DNA from: Akkermansiaceae bacterium
GTDB lineage: Bacteria; Verrucomicrobiota; Verrucomicrobiia; Verrucomicrobiales; Akkermansiaceae
Reading direction: 5' to 3'
Length of the DNA: 64,000 nucleotides
NCBI GenBank assembly: GCA_025354565.1
Contig: JANXMQ010000220.1
Coordinates: 1 to 64,000, forward strand
The notes beneath the pieces were generated by a model. It searched no databases. It saw only the letters and a list, made by a program, of their open reading frames with translations, and was not told where the DNA came from. Positions 11,835 through 20,826 of the stretch are shown here, piece by piece. A program made the translations under genes and the position numbers. Every line of letters starts with the position of its first letter. Within the stretch, counting starts at the first letter, position 1.

Positions 11835-12901
11835 AAAATCTGGCACGGGCGAAGGCATACGTCAGGAGGATCGCGGCCAGCGGACTTTCCATTTATGATC
11901 CAGTTGAGATCGGAAGCGATCTATGGATTCCCTCGGATTTGCTGGAAGTGTTGTTGCAGACTGAAATGGCTGGGTATCAATTTGGGGCGGTTGCACTCAG
12001 AACGAGGTCGAAACTCGCCAAAAGCGAAGTCTGCCGCGTATTGGGTTATCCGGTTCCGAATTCATTCCAGAAAATGAAACAGCAAGCCCGCTTTCCTAGC
12101 CAGAACTTCGATACGTATGTCCAAACTGCTGACAATTTGCAGATATGGAATGCGGAGATTGCCCCGGCTCGGCGCTACGTGTTGATCCGTCCCAATGCCG
12201 AAGGAATTATCCAGCGGGTTCGTGTGGTGACTGGTGCGGACCTCGCACCGTTGGATCGAACCGGAAAACTCACGCGGAAATTTCAGGCGAGGATTTCGGA
12301 TCTCACTCAGGTCCGTCTAGCTTCCGGCAAAGATACTTCCAATCTGAGCAAAGTGATTTCCAACGGGCATCCGGCTGTTTCAAAAAAGTCACCGATAGAT
12401 CAACCGGAATCCGCCACCCTCTTTTCTATCAAGGAGTTATTCGCGACAATATTATCATTAGTTGGAAAGAGTTTCGAGAACCCCGGAATTCTTCAGGAAC
12501 GCAATCGCGGCGGGCTTTTGCACGGTTTGGTTTCCGCCGCTTTGGGCTATAGCGATCATGCTGACAATGGCAGGTTTCCCGACATTCGGCATCAACTGTT
12601 GGAGGTGAAACTCCAGACATCTCCCACCATCGACCTCGGGGCAATCTCGCCGGACAGCGACGAACTTTTGGATTTGCCCGCTATCGACCGAGTCCGTGTC
12701 CGGCATCAGGATGTCCGTTATGCGGTGATTTGCGGGTTAGTGACCGAGACTCGGATAACGCTCACCGGACTGGTAGTCGTTACCGGAAAGGATTTCTATA
12801 CCATCTTCGAGAAGTTCGGCGGGCTTGTGATCAACAACAAGTATCAGCTTCCGCTACCCCGAAATTTTTTCGATCAAAACACCGAAGGCATCTTCGACTA
12901 G
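11831..12901 (+). CDS. Putative type II restriction endonuclease
   Basis: A 356-residue protein that I cannot place in a named endonuclease family. Identity is inferred from position (directly after a controller gene and converging on a DNA methylase) and from a PD-(D/E)xK-like core in its C-terminal half: FPDIRHQLLEVKLQ around residues 250-265, giving D, E and K at plausible spacing. The start is GTG, overlapping the controller stop. Its 3' end overlaps the methylase 3' end by 48 bp. The GLLHGLVSAALGY stretch before the core may belong to the fold. The recognition site is unknown. Confidence 0.75.
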   Translation: MKNLARAKAYVRRIAASGLSIYDPVEIGSDLWIPSDLLEVLLQTEMAGYQFGAVALRTRSKLAKSEVCRVLGYPVPNSFQKMKQQARFPSQNFDTYVQTADNLQIWNAEIAPARRYVLIRPNAEGIIQRVRVVTGADLAPLDRTGKLTRKFQARISDLTQVRLASGKDTSNLSKVISNGHPAVSKKSPIDQPESATLFSIKELFATILSLVGKSFENPGILQERNRGGLLHGLVSAALGYSDHADNGRFPDIRHQLLEVKLQTSPTIDLGAISPDSDELLDLPAIDRVRVRHQDVRYAVICGLVTETRITLTGLVVVTGKDFYTIFEKFGGLVINNKYQLPLPRNFFDQNTEGIFD

Positions 12902-14521
12902 TCGCTCGCATTCAGCTTCCAGTTGAGAAGTATCCTCGGAGGGCTTTCGGCGATGGATTTCTTTCGCCAATTCTATCAACCTGATAGATGAAGATGCCGT
13001 AGGATCGGGGATCGGGAACTGCTCGACGTATTGGGTCATGAAGCGCCGCCGTCCGGCGTAGAGCTTGTTGTTAAACTTGTGATCGTAGAAGGACTCGATG
13101 AACTTGGAATTCCCCACGGAGAGTGCGAGCCATAGCAGATCCGTATCTTCGGAACGGGAGGGAATCATCCAATAACAGTCACCGTTGACCACGGCCCCGG
13201 TAAGGTCGATCCAGCAGGTCGGCTTTTCGGAAATGTCGGTGAAGATGAGCTTCGGCTGATCCCAGGAGGCCGGGTTTTGGGGCACCCAGATTTCAAACCA
13301 TTGCCGGTTAGCTTCGATCACGTAGCGTCTTCCTTCGAGTTGGGCTCGATGGGCTTCCAGGTAACGCAGGGTGATCGGATGGCGGTCAATTTCAATGGCC
13401 TGACGTTTGCCTTCGCGGATTTCGTGAGTGTAGAGAATTTCCCGTTCGCGTTTGGACAAATCCACCCGAAACCGCGATGCGACGTGATGGGTAATCAATG
13501 GCCGGAGTAGCTCTGGGCGATCTGCTAGAGTAGTGTCTTTCCAGTTGCCGATGAACACGTTGTCTGCGGTGGTTTTTACACCGACTCGGATTTTTCCGAT
13601 CTCTCCGAATGTCCGAAATGTGTGCTGTCTGACTATTTCCAACCAAGCATCGTTCTCCACACTCGCTAGCCGCCATACTTCATCGGCTCTCTGAGTTTCT
13701 AAACTGCCGTGCTGGACCAAATAAGTTACCCCACCTACCTCCACCGGACCTTGGAGCTTGAGCGCGTCGAAGATGCTTTCAGCTTTCGATTCAGGCGGGA
13801 AGGAGGTGGTGTAGATCGTGCTGAATTTCGGCAGATCCGTCGGAATGCCGACTTGGGTTTTCTTGCGCAGGATGAGCACCACCGGAAGCACTGCGGCCTC
13901 GAAGAGTTTCGTGTCGCCGAAATCCCATACATGAAGAATGTCGAAATCCCGAAGCAGCCCGGCGCGGACATTGGCACCGGCTTTGGTGGTCATGAAGCGA
14001 TTGGAAACGATAACACCGGCGATTCCACCGGGTTTCAGCGATAGGGAAATACAGGCGAGAAAGGCAAAATAGAGATCGATACGCCCGGTATGGTTGAACA
14101 CCGAAGCGAGCCGCTGCGCAGAGGCGGCTCCGAGCACTTGGGTCCGGACGTAAGGCGGATTGCTGATCGCCGCATCGTATTCTGGAACTGGCGTCGTTTG
14201 AAAAAGATCATCGGCATTGCCGCCAAATCGCGCGAGGAAGTCCGAGTGAATGAGAGCGTAGGAATGCTTGGAGATGCTCTTTCCTAACAATATATCCGCC
14301 TGTTCAAGTGCCGGTGCGTCGATATCGAATCCATCAAACTGGTGCTTGGTTCCCAGCTTGCCGGAGAGCGCATGCAACAGAACTCCATCGCCGACAGCGG
14401 GATCGAGAATGCGGAGTTTTTTTCCGGCAGGGAGTTGTTCCGCGACTTGATCCGCCACAAAATCCGCGAGTCCTTCGGGAGTGTAGTGAGCGCCCTTTTC
14501 CTTGCGACTCCGCGCGGACAT
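12854..14521 (-). CDS. N6-adenine DNA methyltransferase of the type II system
   Basis: The 555-residue product starts MSARSRKEKGAHYTPEGLAD if the ATG at 14521 is used; an upstream ATG at 14566 would add 15 residues. The HYTPE segment, motif I (ILDPAVGDGVLLHAL) and catalytic motif IV (SNPPYVRT, near residue 120) are those of gamma-class N6-adenine methylases such as M.TaqI. The large C-terminal half would be the target recognition domain. It converges on the nuclease gene with a 48-bp tail overlap. It should protect host DNA at the same site that the nuclease cuts. Confidence 0.9.
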   Translation of the reverse strand: MSARSRKEKGAHYTPEGLADFVADQVAEQLPAGKKLRILDPAVGDGVLLHALSGKLGTKHQFDGFDIDAPALEQADILLGKSISKHSYALIHSDFLARFGGNADDLFQTTPVPEYDAAISNPPYVRTQVLGAASAQRLASVFNHTGRIDLYFAFLACISLSLKPGGIAGVIVSNRFMTTKAGANVRAGLLRDFDILHVWDFGDTKLFEAAVLPVVLILRKKTQVGIPTDLPKFSTIYTTSFPPESKAESIFDALKLQGPVEVGGVTYLVQHGSLETQRADEVWRLASVENDAWLEIVRQHTFRTFGEIGKIRVGVKTTADNVFIGNWKDTTLADRPELLRPLITHHVASRFRVDLSKREREILYTHEIREGKRQAIEIDRHPITLRYLEAHRAQLEGRRYVIEANRQWFEIWVPQNPASWDQPKLIFTDISEKPTCWIDLTGAVVNGDCYWMIPSRSEDTDLLWLALSVGNSKFIESFYDHKFNNKLYAGRRRFMTQYVEQFPIPDPTASSSIRLIELAKEIHRRKPSEDTSQLEAECERLVEDAFGVLIEKISG

Positions 14522-14608
14522 TTGTTTTTCCCTGCGCGGCTCCAGAGCAATAATGGGCGGAATCATAACGGGTTCATCTGAACATCATTTGAGCAGATGT
14601 CAACTATT

Positions 14609-15094
14609 TCAGTCATTCCATTTCGTGGATTTCCTCATCCACCACTCACGGGCGAGTGGGATTTGGATCAGGAACGCGGCCAGAAAGCAGAACGTGATAT
14701 CCGGAATGAAAGTCGGATGCAGGTCCGGCGTGAGGCGATTGCGATACGCGGCAATCGCGAGGGTGGTGCCGACGATGAAATGAAATGGCCCTAGCAATTT
14801 GACCAATCCTAAGAAATTCAGCGGTCGAAAACAGGCCAGCGCGGAAGCGATGCCAATGCATCCGAATGTGCAGGAAGCCATGCGCAGCCAATAGTCTATC
14901 AGCGGATCGTAGGCGATTTCATTCGCTCCCATCTCATGGAGCTGATTTGTCACAGCTTGCCAAGGAGCGAAGGTGAAGAAAAAGGAAATCCCCCAGCCGC
15001 AGGCGCTGACAAGCAGGCCGAGCCGCAGGATATTCAGCCAGATGCGTTCGGTGGGAAGCATGGCGAATGGTTGCGAAATGTGGGTTTTCTTCAA
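14609..15094 (-). CDS. Small membrane protein of unknown function
   Basis: The product has four probable membrane segments: LRLGLLVSACGWGISFFFTF, ASCTFGCIGIASALACF, LLGPFHFIVGTTLAIAAY and ITFCFLAAFLIQIPLA. The start is TTG at 15094, overlapping the gltA stop in TTGA; an ATG at 15061 would give 150 residues. It is last in the scpB-pheA-gltA run on this strand. No family is recognised and no catalytic residues stand out. Confidence 0.7.
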   Translation of the reverse strand: MKKTHISQPFAMLPTERIWLNILRLGLLVSACGWGISFFFTFAPWQAVTNQLHEMGANEIAYDPLIDYWLRMASCTFGCIGIASALACFRPLNFLGLVKLLGPFHFIVGTTLAIAAYRNRLTPDLHPTFIPDITFCFLAAFLIQIPLAREWWMRKSTKWND

Positions 15095-16383
15095 ACCCGT
15101 TCAGCGATGGGCTGGTAGGCGCGCAATGTCTTGCCGGTGTAAATCTGGCGTGGGCGGGAAATGCGGCTGTCCGCATCGTCCATGACTTCCTTGTAGTTCG
15201 CGACCCAGCCGGGCATCCGGCCGATGGCGAAGAGCACGGTGAACATATTCATCGGGATGCCGATGGCGCGCATGATGATGCCACTGTAGAAATCGACATT
15301 CGGATAGAGTTTGCGTGAAACGAAGTATTCGTCGTGGAGCGCGACTTCCTCGAGTTTCTTGGCGATGTCCAGCAGCGGATCCGCGACATGGAGCTGGGCG
15401 AGCACTTTGTCGCACTGTTCCTTGATGATCACGGCGCGAGGATCGAAACTCTTGTAAACGCGGTGGCCGAAGCCCATCAGGCGGCGGTTGCCGACCTTGT
15501 TTTTGACTTGATCGAGGAACTTGGAACCGTCGTCGCCGTCCTTGTGGATTTCCTCTAACATCTCAAGCACTGCCTGGTTCGCGCCGCCATGGAGCGGACC
15601 CCACAGAGCACAAACCCCGGCGGAGGCGGAGGCGAAAACATTGGCTTGGCTGGAGGCGACCATGCGGACGGTGGAGGTCGAGCAATTTTGTTCGTGGTCG
15701 GCATGAAGGAGGAAAATCAGATCGAGCGCACGGACGACTTCCGGCTTCAACTCGTAGTCTTCGCCGGGCAGCGAGAACATCATGTGCAGGAAATTCTCGG
15801 TAAATTTCAGATTGGTTTTCGGATAGCTTGGAGGCAGTCCGGCGGCTTTGCGGTAGGAACAAGTGGCGATGGTGCGGGTCTGGGAAATGAGTCGCGCGGC
15901 ATGGACTGGGAACGCTTCTTTGAGTGTCTTGTAACGCGTCTTCATGCTTGGGTAGGCCGAGGATGCATGGATCATCGCGGAGAGAATCGACATCGGATGG
16001 GCCTTTGGTGGAAACGCGCCGAAGTGATGTTGCATGTCCTGATGGAGCATCTGGTTTTCCGTGAGAAGCGCGGAAAAGGCGGCGAGTTCCGTGGCGGTGG
16101 GCAGTTCGCCGTAGATGAGCAGGTAGGCGGTCTCAATGAAAGTGCTTTTCAGCGCGAGTTCGGCGATGTCGTAACCGCGGTATTGGAGGATGCCTTTTTC
16201 CCCGTCGATAAAAGTGATCGCGCTCTTGCAGGCCCCGGTATTGCCATAGCCGGGGTCCAACGTGATGCAGCCGGTTTTCGCACGGAGCGCGCCAACGTCG
16301 ATCCCCACTTCGTTTTCGGTTCCTACAACTGTCGGCAGCGTGAGAGGCTTGCCATCGATGATCAATTCCACTGTTCCATTCAT
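15091..16383 (-). CDS. gltA: Citrate synthase
   Basis: This 430-residue type II-like citrate synthase condenses acetyl-CoA with oxaloacetate. Landmarks include LDPGYGNTGACKSAITFIDG, ILQYRGYDIAELA, the HADHEQNCSTSTVR segment with a conserved histidine, LWGPLHGGANQAVLEML and GFGHRVYKSFDPRA. The frame is open for nine codons upstream, but MNGTVELIIDGKPLTLPTV at 16383 is the natural start. It follows pheA after a gap of about 115 bp. Together with icd it provides two enzymes of the oxidative TCA branch within 9 kb. Confidence 0.95.
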   Translation of the reverse strand: MNGTVELIIDGKPLTLPTVVGTENEVGIDVGALRAKTGCITLDPGYGNTGACKSAITFIDGEKGILQYRGYDIAELALKSTFIETAYLLIYGELPTATELAAFSALLTENQMLHQDMQHHFGAFPPKAHPMSILSAMIHASSAYPSMKTRYKTLKEAFPVHAARLISQTRTIATCSYRKAAGLPPSYPKTNLKFTENFLHMMFSLPGEDYELKPEVVRALDLIFLLHADHEQNCSTSTVRMVASSQANVFASASAGVCALWGPLHGGANQAVLEMLEEIHKDGDDGSKFLDQVKNKVGNRRLMGFGHRVYKSFDPRAVIIKEQCDKVLAQLHVADPLLDIAKKLEEVALHDEYFVSRKLYPNVDFYSGIIMRAIGIPMNMFTVLFAIGRMPGWVANYKEVMDDADSRISRPRQIYTGKTLRAYQPIAERV

Positions 16384-16497
16384 GCGGGGAGGTTTTACGC
16401 AGCCCTGCAAGATTTATGCCAGCTTCCATTGCAGCGAAATTTCTTATTCCTGCGAGAAGCCCGATTCCCCGAGGAATTTCCGGTCTGAAATCGCAAG

Positions 16498-17568
16498 TCA
16501 CTCGCCAGCATCCGGATACGAACCGAGCAATTTCACCAGCGAGCAATGGTTTCCGAGCTCCTCCAAGGCCTCGGAGACTTTGGTGTCGTTGCAGTGGCCT
16601 GCCAGATCGACGTAGAAAATGTATTCCCAGTCCTTGCGCTTGGACGGGCGGGACTCGATTTTTGACATATTGATGTGAAATTGATCGAAGGCTTGCAGCG
16701 CCTTGACTAGCGAGCCGGGGCGGTCGTGGATGGCGAACAAGATGGAAGTCCGGTCATTGCCGGTCGGCGGGCAGGGTTTCTCGCCGATGACGAGAAAGCG
16801 CGTGGTGTTGGTCGCACGATCTTGGATGGACTCCTCGATCAGTGTCAGTCCATACATTTCCGCAGCTAGAGGGCCACCGAGGGCGGCTGCTCCATGGTCC
16901 GCTTGATCTCTGGCGATTTGCGCGGCCTTGGTGGTGGAGGAAACCTCGACCAGATCGGCGTCCGGGAAATTTCTCAAAATCCACGCCCGGCATTGCCCGA
17001 AAACCTGCGGATGCGAGTAGAGCGTCTTGATTTTTTCGCGTGGGATCGTGGCCATCAGCCCGTTCTCGATGCGGAGTAAAATTTGCGCGCAAATGTGCAA
17101 AGGCGAGTCCACGAAGAGATCTAACGTGTGGGAAACCGCGCCTTCGGTGGAGTTTTCAATCGGCACGACACCGTAGTTCGCGGCACGGCGGGCGACCTGA
17201 TCGAAGACATCGGAGAAATTCGGCTGCGGCGAGTAGTTCACCGAGTGGCCGAATTTTTTGATCGCCGCCTGATGCGTCCATGTCCCTTCCGGTCCGAGGT
17301 AAGCGATGGTTAGATCGTCCTCCAATGCCAGTGCGGCGGACATGATTTCCCGATAGATCGCGCGGATGGATTTTTCCGGCAGGCGACCCTGGTTCATTTC
17401 TATCAGGCGGCGCAACAGTGCTTCCTCGCGCTCGGGGGCGTAGATTTGCAGGCCATCGCGTTTTTTTACCAGGCCCACTTCATGCACCAGCTCGGCACGG
17501 CGGGAGAGTAGATCTAGCAGATCACGGTCAATGGTGTCGATCTGGTTGCGGATGTCGTCGAGATTCAC
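16498..17568 (-). CDS. pheA: Bifunctional chorismate mutase/prephenate dehydratase
   Basis: A 356-residue P-protein for phenylalanine synthesis. The N-terminal AroQ chorismate mutase (about 1-85) contains IRNQIDTIDRDLLDLLSRRA and LVKKRDGLQIYAPEREE. The dehydratase domain (about 87-265) contains YLGPEGTWTHQAA, VVPIENSTEGAV and the TTRFLVIG motif with its catalytic threonine. The C-terminal ACT domain (about 275-350) has the ESRPSKRKDWEYIFYVD phenylalanine-binding signature, so feedback inhibition by Phe is expected. scpB ends 13 bp upstream, so the two are probably cotranscribed. Confidence 0.95.
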   Translation of the reverse strand: MNLDDIRNQIDTIDRDLLDLLSRRAELVHEVGLVKKRDGLQIYAPEREEALLRRLIEMNQGRLPEKSIRAIYREIMSAALALEDDLTIAYLGPEGTWTHQAAIKKFGHSVNYSPQPNFSDVFDQVARRAANYGVVPIENSTEGAVSHTLDLFVDSPLHICAQILLRIENGLMATIPREKIKTLYSHPQVFGQCRAWILRNFPDADLVEVSSTTKAAQIARDQADHGAAALGGPLAAEMYGLTLIEESIQDRATNTTRFLVIGEKPCPPTGNDRTSILFAIHDRPGSLVKALQAFDQFHINMSKIESRPSKRKDWEYIFYVDLAGHCNDTKVSEALEELGNHCSLVKLLGSYPDAGE

Positions 17569-17581
17569 GGTGGTGGGAAAA

Positions 17582-18307
17582 TTAGGATTCGCTCGAGGAT
17601 TCGTCGCCCGCTGCGGCAGGCGGGATGCCGATGGGGCCGAGGGCGAGTTGTTGCTCGGAATCGCTGGTCGGGGTGGGAGCCTCCTTGGCCTCAGGCAACT
17701 TCACCTTGCGGAGTTCCGTGGCATTCGGCAGATCGTCGATCGAGCGGATACCGAAGTGCTCGAAGAACAGATCGGTCGTTTCATAGAGCAGCGGACGGCC
17801 TGGCAGTTCGGCCCGGCCACCGATGCGAATCAGGTCGCGGTCGAGGAGTTTTTGGATCATGCCATCGCAGGACACGCCCCGGACCGCCTCGATGGCGGCC
17901 TTGGTGATGGGCTGGCGATAGGCGATGATGGCCAGCGTTTCCATCGCCGGACCGCTCATCCGCTCGGGTTTGCGACCGGGGAAAAGCTGGCGGACGAATT
18001 CGCCGTATTCCGTCCGGGTGTAGAGTTTCCAGCCCGTCGGACGTTCGATCAGGGTGAACGCGCGGCGGCCATCCTGATAAGTTAGATTCAGCTCGGCAAT
18101 CGCTGCGATGACCGCTTCCGAGGAGGTCGCGGCCAGTGCCAGCAACCATTCCGGCAGGGCAGGGGATTCCTTGCCTTCGTCCGTTTCGCGGATTTTCACA
18201 TCCTCCGCCTCGGCGACGCGGGCGCGGACTAGCCGAGCAATTTCCTCCGGTGATAGAGGATTTTGGGAGGCGATGAGGAAAGCTTCGACGATGGCGCTGA
18301 GCTGCAT
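17582..18307 (-). CDS. scpB: ScpB, SMC-kleisin condensin subunit
   Basis: ScpB helps SMC and ScpA compact and segregate the chromosome. The product has two winged-helix domains, with IVEAFLIASQNPLSPEEIARLV at the start and ETLAIIAYRQPITKAAIEAV plus GVSCDGMIQKLLDRDLI in the second half, all characteristic. The ATG at 18307 (MQLSAIVEAFL) is preferred over an upstream in-frame ATG at 18346. The C-terminal 45 residues are a proline/serine-rich tail without clear structure. scpA is not in the window. Confidence 0.93.
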   Translation of the reverse strand: MQLSAIVEAFLIASQNPLSPEEIARLVRARVAEAEDVKIRETDEGKESPALPEWLLALAATSSEAVIAAIAELNLTYQDGRRAFTLIERPTGWKLYTRTEYGEFVRQLFPGRKPERMSGPAMETLAIIAYRQPITKAAIEAVRGVSCDGMIQKLLDRDLIRIGGRAELPGRPLLYETTDLFFEHFGIRSIDDLPNATELRKVKLPEAKEAPTPTSDSEQQLALGPIGIPPAAAGDESSSES

Positions 18308-18511
18308 GGTGGGGCCGCATTCTACGGAACCGAAGGGGCATTTCAAGTCTCCTGCCCAAAACCTGAAGAATCACTTATTTTGCCTAACGTGAACTTTCCG
18401 CTTGATGGACTGAGAATCACGGGCTAACCCACCGCGCTCTTCACGCTCTCGCGATTTTATTGCGGGTCGGGCGGGAATAGATTTCATCACCCGCATCATC
18501 ATCTCTACGCC

Positions 18512-19627
18512 ATGGCTGCGAAGAACACTACCTCAAAACCTGCTCCCTCAAAAGGGAAAACGAAGCCCGCCGTCAAGCCCTCAAAGCCCGCCCCGGCGGT
18601 GAAGAAGCCCGCTGCGAAAGTGGTGAAAAAGGCGACCCTAGCGAAGAAACCAGCCCCGGCGAAGAAGACACCCGCTAAATCTCCTGCAAAAGCTCCGGCA
18701 AAAGCTCCCGTTAAAGCACCGGCAAAAGCTCCCGTAAAAGCACCGGCAAAAGCACCGGCAAAAGCCCCAGCAAAAGCTCCCGCAAAAGCACCGGCAAAAG
18801 CACCGGCAAAGAAAACTCCGCCGATTAAGAAGGCGATTGCTGAGAAGCCAGTCAAAAAAGTTCCCCCTCCCGCCGCGCCCGTCTTGAAGACTGCGCCACC
18901 GATAAAAGCCCCCCCAGTCGTTGCCGTGGTCGCTCCGGTGAAAGCCGAAGCCCAGCCGAAACCTGCCGTGCAGGTGAAAGTCGAAGTCCAAGCGAAACCT
19001 GCCGCTCCCGCGAAAAAGGCTCCGGTCACCAAGAATCATCGCTCATCCGTAGTCGATTTCCCCGCACCGCCAGCGCCGATCAAGCCGCCCTTCGTGCCGC
19101 CCAAGGCTCCGGTCAGCCACAGTGGCGAGGTCGTCCCAGCGGGCAGCAACGGCAGCCACAGCCCAGCCTTCGTCCAGAAGCAACGCCAGCGTTTGCTGGA
19201 TCTTCGCGACGAGCTTGTCGATGCGGTTTCCGGCATGGCCCGCGATACCATCCGCAATGCGCCGGAAGGTTCCGAAGCGTCTGGCAGCGGCCAGCATCAG
19301 GGTGATGCCGGCAGCGATGCCTATGACCGCGATTTCGCCCTCTCCATGCTCGCGAAGGAACAGGACGCGATTTATGAAATCGAACAGGCCCTCCGCCGAA
19401 TCCAAGCGAGTTCTTATGGAATCTGTGAAATATCCGCCCGCAAGATTCCGCAGGCCCGGCTTGAGGCCATTCCCTTCGCTCGTCTAACCGTCGAGTGTCA
19501 GGCTCAATGGGAGAAGGAATATGGCAACCGGCGCTTCCGTCCGTCCAATGAAGTTGGCTTCAGCGGCGGAAAATATGTCGAGGAAGAAGAATCTGAAACA
19601 GTTTCGCTTGACGAAGACGACGATTAA
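18512..19627 (+). CDS. DksA/TraR-like protein with histone H1-like lysine-rich tail
   Basis: The 371-residue product has two parts. Residues 1 to about 215 are almost only Lys, Ala and Pro, with ten PAKA/PVKA tetrapeptides from residue 58, resembling eukaryotic H1 tails and bacterial Hc1-type DNA-binding tails. Residues from about 225 match DksA/Tra[18 protein letters not shown], an acidic [19 protein letters not shown] and [20 protein letters not shown]. The zinc finger keeps only the first cysteine of each pair region (C in GICE, C in VECQ), so zinc binding is doubtful. It may bind both RNA polymerase and DNA. L33 and S18 genes follow. Confidence 0.85.
   Translation: MAAKNTTSKPAPSKGKTKPAVKPSKPAPAVKKPAAKVVKKATLAKKPAPAKKTPAKSPAKAPAKAPVKAPAKAPVKAPAKAPAKAPAKAPAKAPAKAPAKKTPPIKKAIAEKPVKKVPPPAAPVLKTAPPIKAPPVVAVVAPVKAEAQPKPAVQVKVEVQAKPAAPAKKAPVTKNHRSSVVDFPAPPAPIKPPFVPPKAPVSHSGEVVPAGSNGSHSPAFVQKQRQRLLDLRDELVDAVSGMARDTIRNAPEGSEASGSGQHQGDAGSDAYDRDFALSMLAKEQDAIYEIEQALRRIQASSYGICEISARKIPQARLEAIPFARLTVECQAQWEKEYGNRRFRPSNEVGFSGGKYVEEEESETVSLDEDDD
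18683..18811 (+). repeat. 12-bp in-frame tandem repeat encoding PAKA
   Basis: Ten units close to CCGGCAAAAGCA run in phase with the reading frame from codon 58, with synonymous differences and two GTT/GTA valine variants. The DNA repeat makes copy-number change likely, so this stretch may vary between strains. Confidence 0.9.
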
Positions 19628-19650
19628 AGCATTCTCCCGCCCCCAAAGTC

Positions 19651-19824
19651 ATGCCACGCGAGATTATCATTCTAGAATGCACCGAAGCGAAAGCCGAGGG
19701 CAAGCCGACTTCACGTTATGTCACCACCCGTAACAAGAAGAGCCTCCGCACCCCAGGCCGTCTGGAGAAAGTGAAATTCAATCACTTCCTCAAGCGCCGC
19801 ACCCTTCACCGCGAACTCCGCTAA
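19651..19824 (+). CDS. rpmG: Ribosomal protein L33
   Basis: A 57-residue protein reading [20 protein letters not shown], then [20 protein letters not shown] and a basic tail ending LHRELR. The [10 protein letters not shown] and [11 protein letters not shown] stretches are L33 hallmarks. The zinc cysteines of the C+ form are absent apart from one in LEC, so this is a C- type L33. It is followed 12 bp later by rpsR. Confidence 0.93.
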   Translation: MPREIIILECTEAKAEGKPTSRYVTTRNKKSLRTPGRLEKVKFNHFLKRRTLHRELR

Positions 19825-19836
19825 CACCAGCTTCCC

Positions 19837-20079
19837 ATGTCCGAGCCTAAAACCATCCAACGCCGCATCAATTTCCGCAAGGCGAACCGCAAGATGACGC
19901 GCCGCCGTCACGACATCCCTGCGGATCAAGTTGTCGCCACCAATCCTGAGCTGCTCACGAAGTTCACGACTGAAACCGGGAAAATCCTGCCGCGCCGTGT
20001 CACCGGAGTTTCCGCCAAGCTGCACCGCAAGATCAACAACGCGATCAAGCAGTCCCGCGCCATCAGCCTATTGCCATAA
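19837..20079 (+). CDS. rpsR: Ribosomal protein S18
   Basis: An 80-residue small-subunit protein. The central [15 protein letters not shown] (in place of the usual ...YKD...L..FI) is divergent, but [19 protein letters not shown] and [14 protein letters not shown] are diagnostic of S18. It is the last gene before a strong terminator and is cotranscribed with rpmG. Confidence 0.92.
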   Translation: MSEPKTIQRRINFRKANRKMTRRRHDIPADQVVATNPELLTKFTTETGKILPRRVTGVSAKLHRKINNAIKQSRAISLLP

Positions 20080-20102
20080 CCCGGTAATTCAGACAAATTT
20101 GG

Positions 20103-20135
20103 AAAAACCGACTCGTGAAAACGTGTCGGTTTTTT
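20103..20135 (+). terminator. Rho-independent terminator after rpsR
   Basis: ACCGAC at 20107-20112 pairs with GTCGGT at 20125-20130, extended inward by CGT/ACG around a GAAA tetraloop and followed by a run of six Ts. The A-run before the stem also pairs with the T-run, so it could act in both directions. Confidence 0.9.
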
Positions 20136-20146
20136 CTGTTTAAAGG

Positions 20147-20374
20147 ATGCGTTCTACGAGGCTCGTTGAGCCTATTTCATCTTGGAAAACGCCAGTCAGA
20201 CTCGAGTGCCGCCCTGAGAAATCGTTGCTCGCTACCGGTGCCGCCACTCCCTTTGAAGTGACCTTCACGCCGCCCTTTGCAGGCCCACGCGAGGCGGCCA
20301 TCCCGCTGCAGCGCCATGATGAGGATGCCCCCCTGTTCGTTATCCGCCTCTCCCGCATCGGCGTGGCTCCTTGA
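20147..20374 (+). pseudogene. Fragment of a choice-of-anchor D (ASH-like) domain
   Basis: The 75-residue frame ends TPFEVTFTPPFAGPREAAI...RHDEDAPLFVIRLSRIGVAP. This strand pattern matches the end of a choice-of-anchor D/ASPM-SPD-2-Hydin repeat, which normally reads F.VTFTP..AG...A...I.S.DED..PF...L.G.G. Such repeats occur in large secreted proteins and a free single copy is not expected, so I read this as a gene remnant between the rpsR terminator and ptsH. It could still be translated. Confidence 0.5.
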
Positions 20375-20449
20375 ACGGTGTTAGGAAAACTTTTACCTTG
20401 GAGCAATCCGCCAGAATTTGTAAACAAAGCCCGGCGCAAGCCGATCCTC

Positions 20450-20716
20450 ATGCCTAAAAAAGACTTCACCATCCTCAACAAGCTCGGCATCCATGCCCGC
20501 CCCGCAGCGCAATTCGTCAAAACAGCCAATCGCTTCGAGTCGGACATCTTTGTTGAAAAGGACGGCGAGGAAGTCGATGGCAAGAGCATCATGGGACTGA
20601 TGATGCTGGCCGCTGGCAATGGTTCGATCATTTCCGTGAGCGTGGAGGGGCCTGATGCTGACGCCGCGCTGGCCGCCATCGAAGACCTCATCAATCGCAA
20701 GTTCGAGGAGGATTGA
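20450..20716 (+). CDS. ptsH: HPr, phosphocarrier protein
   Basis: An 88-residue HPr with the active histidine in NKLGIHARPAAQFV (His15-like) and the regulatory serine region GKSIMGLMMLAAGNG (Ser46-like). It starts at ATG 20450; the longer open frame from 20378 is not needed. HPr relays phosphate from enzyme I to sugar EIIA components or acts in regulation. No EI, EII or HPr kinase gene is adjacent, so in this genome it may be regulatory rather than part of a sugar uptake system. Confidence 0.93.
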   Translation: MPKKDFTILNKLGIHARPAAQFVKTANRFESDIFVEKDGEEVDGKSIMGLMMLAAGNGSIISVSVEGPDADAALAAIEDLINRKFEED

Positions 20717-20826
20717 TCCGAAAGTCGGGGGCATTCCTGAGATTCCGGGTTGCACGGCGGGCTGCGGGCGACCAAGGTGCCACCGGGTCACGTGCTTGTC
20801 TGACCGCCGATTTTTTTTCCAGAACG

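Noticed and set aside
18505-19032. Long minus-strand frame rich in Gly, Ala and Phe (175 aa) opposite the Lys/Ala/Pro repeats
   Set aside because: It is the antisense of the PAKA repeat (codon pattern AGCTTTTGC), with no start context and no family; the plus-strand gene has DksA homology.
20140-20775. 211-aa minus-strand frame covering ptsH
   Set aside because: Antisense of ptsH and of the anchor-D fragment; Ser-rich with no motif.
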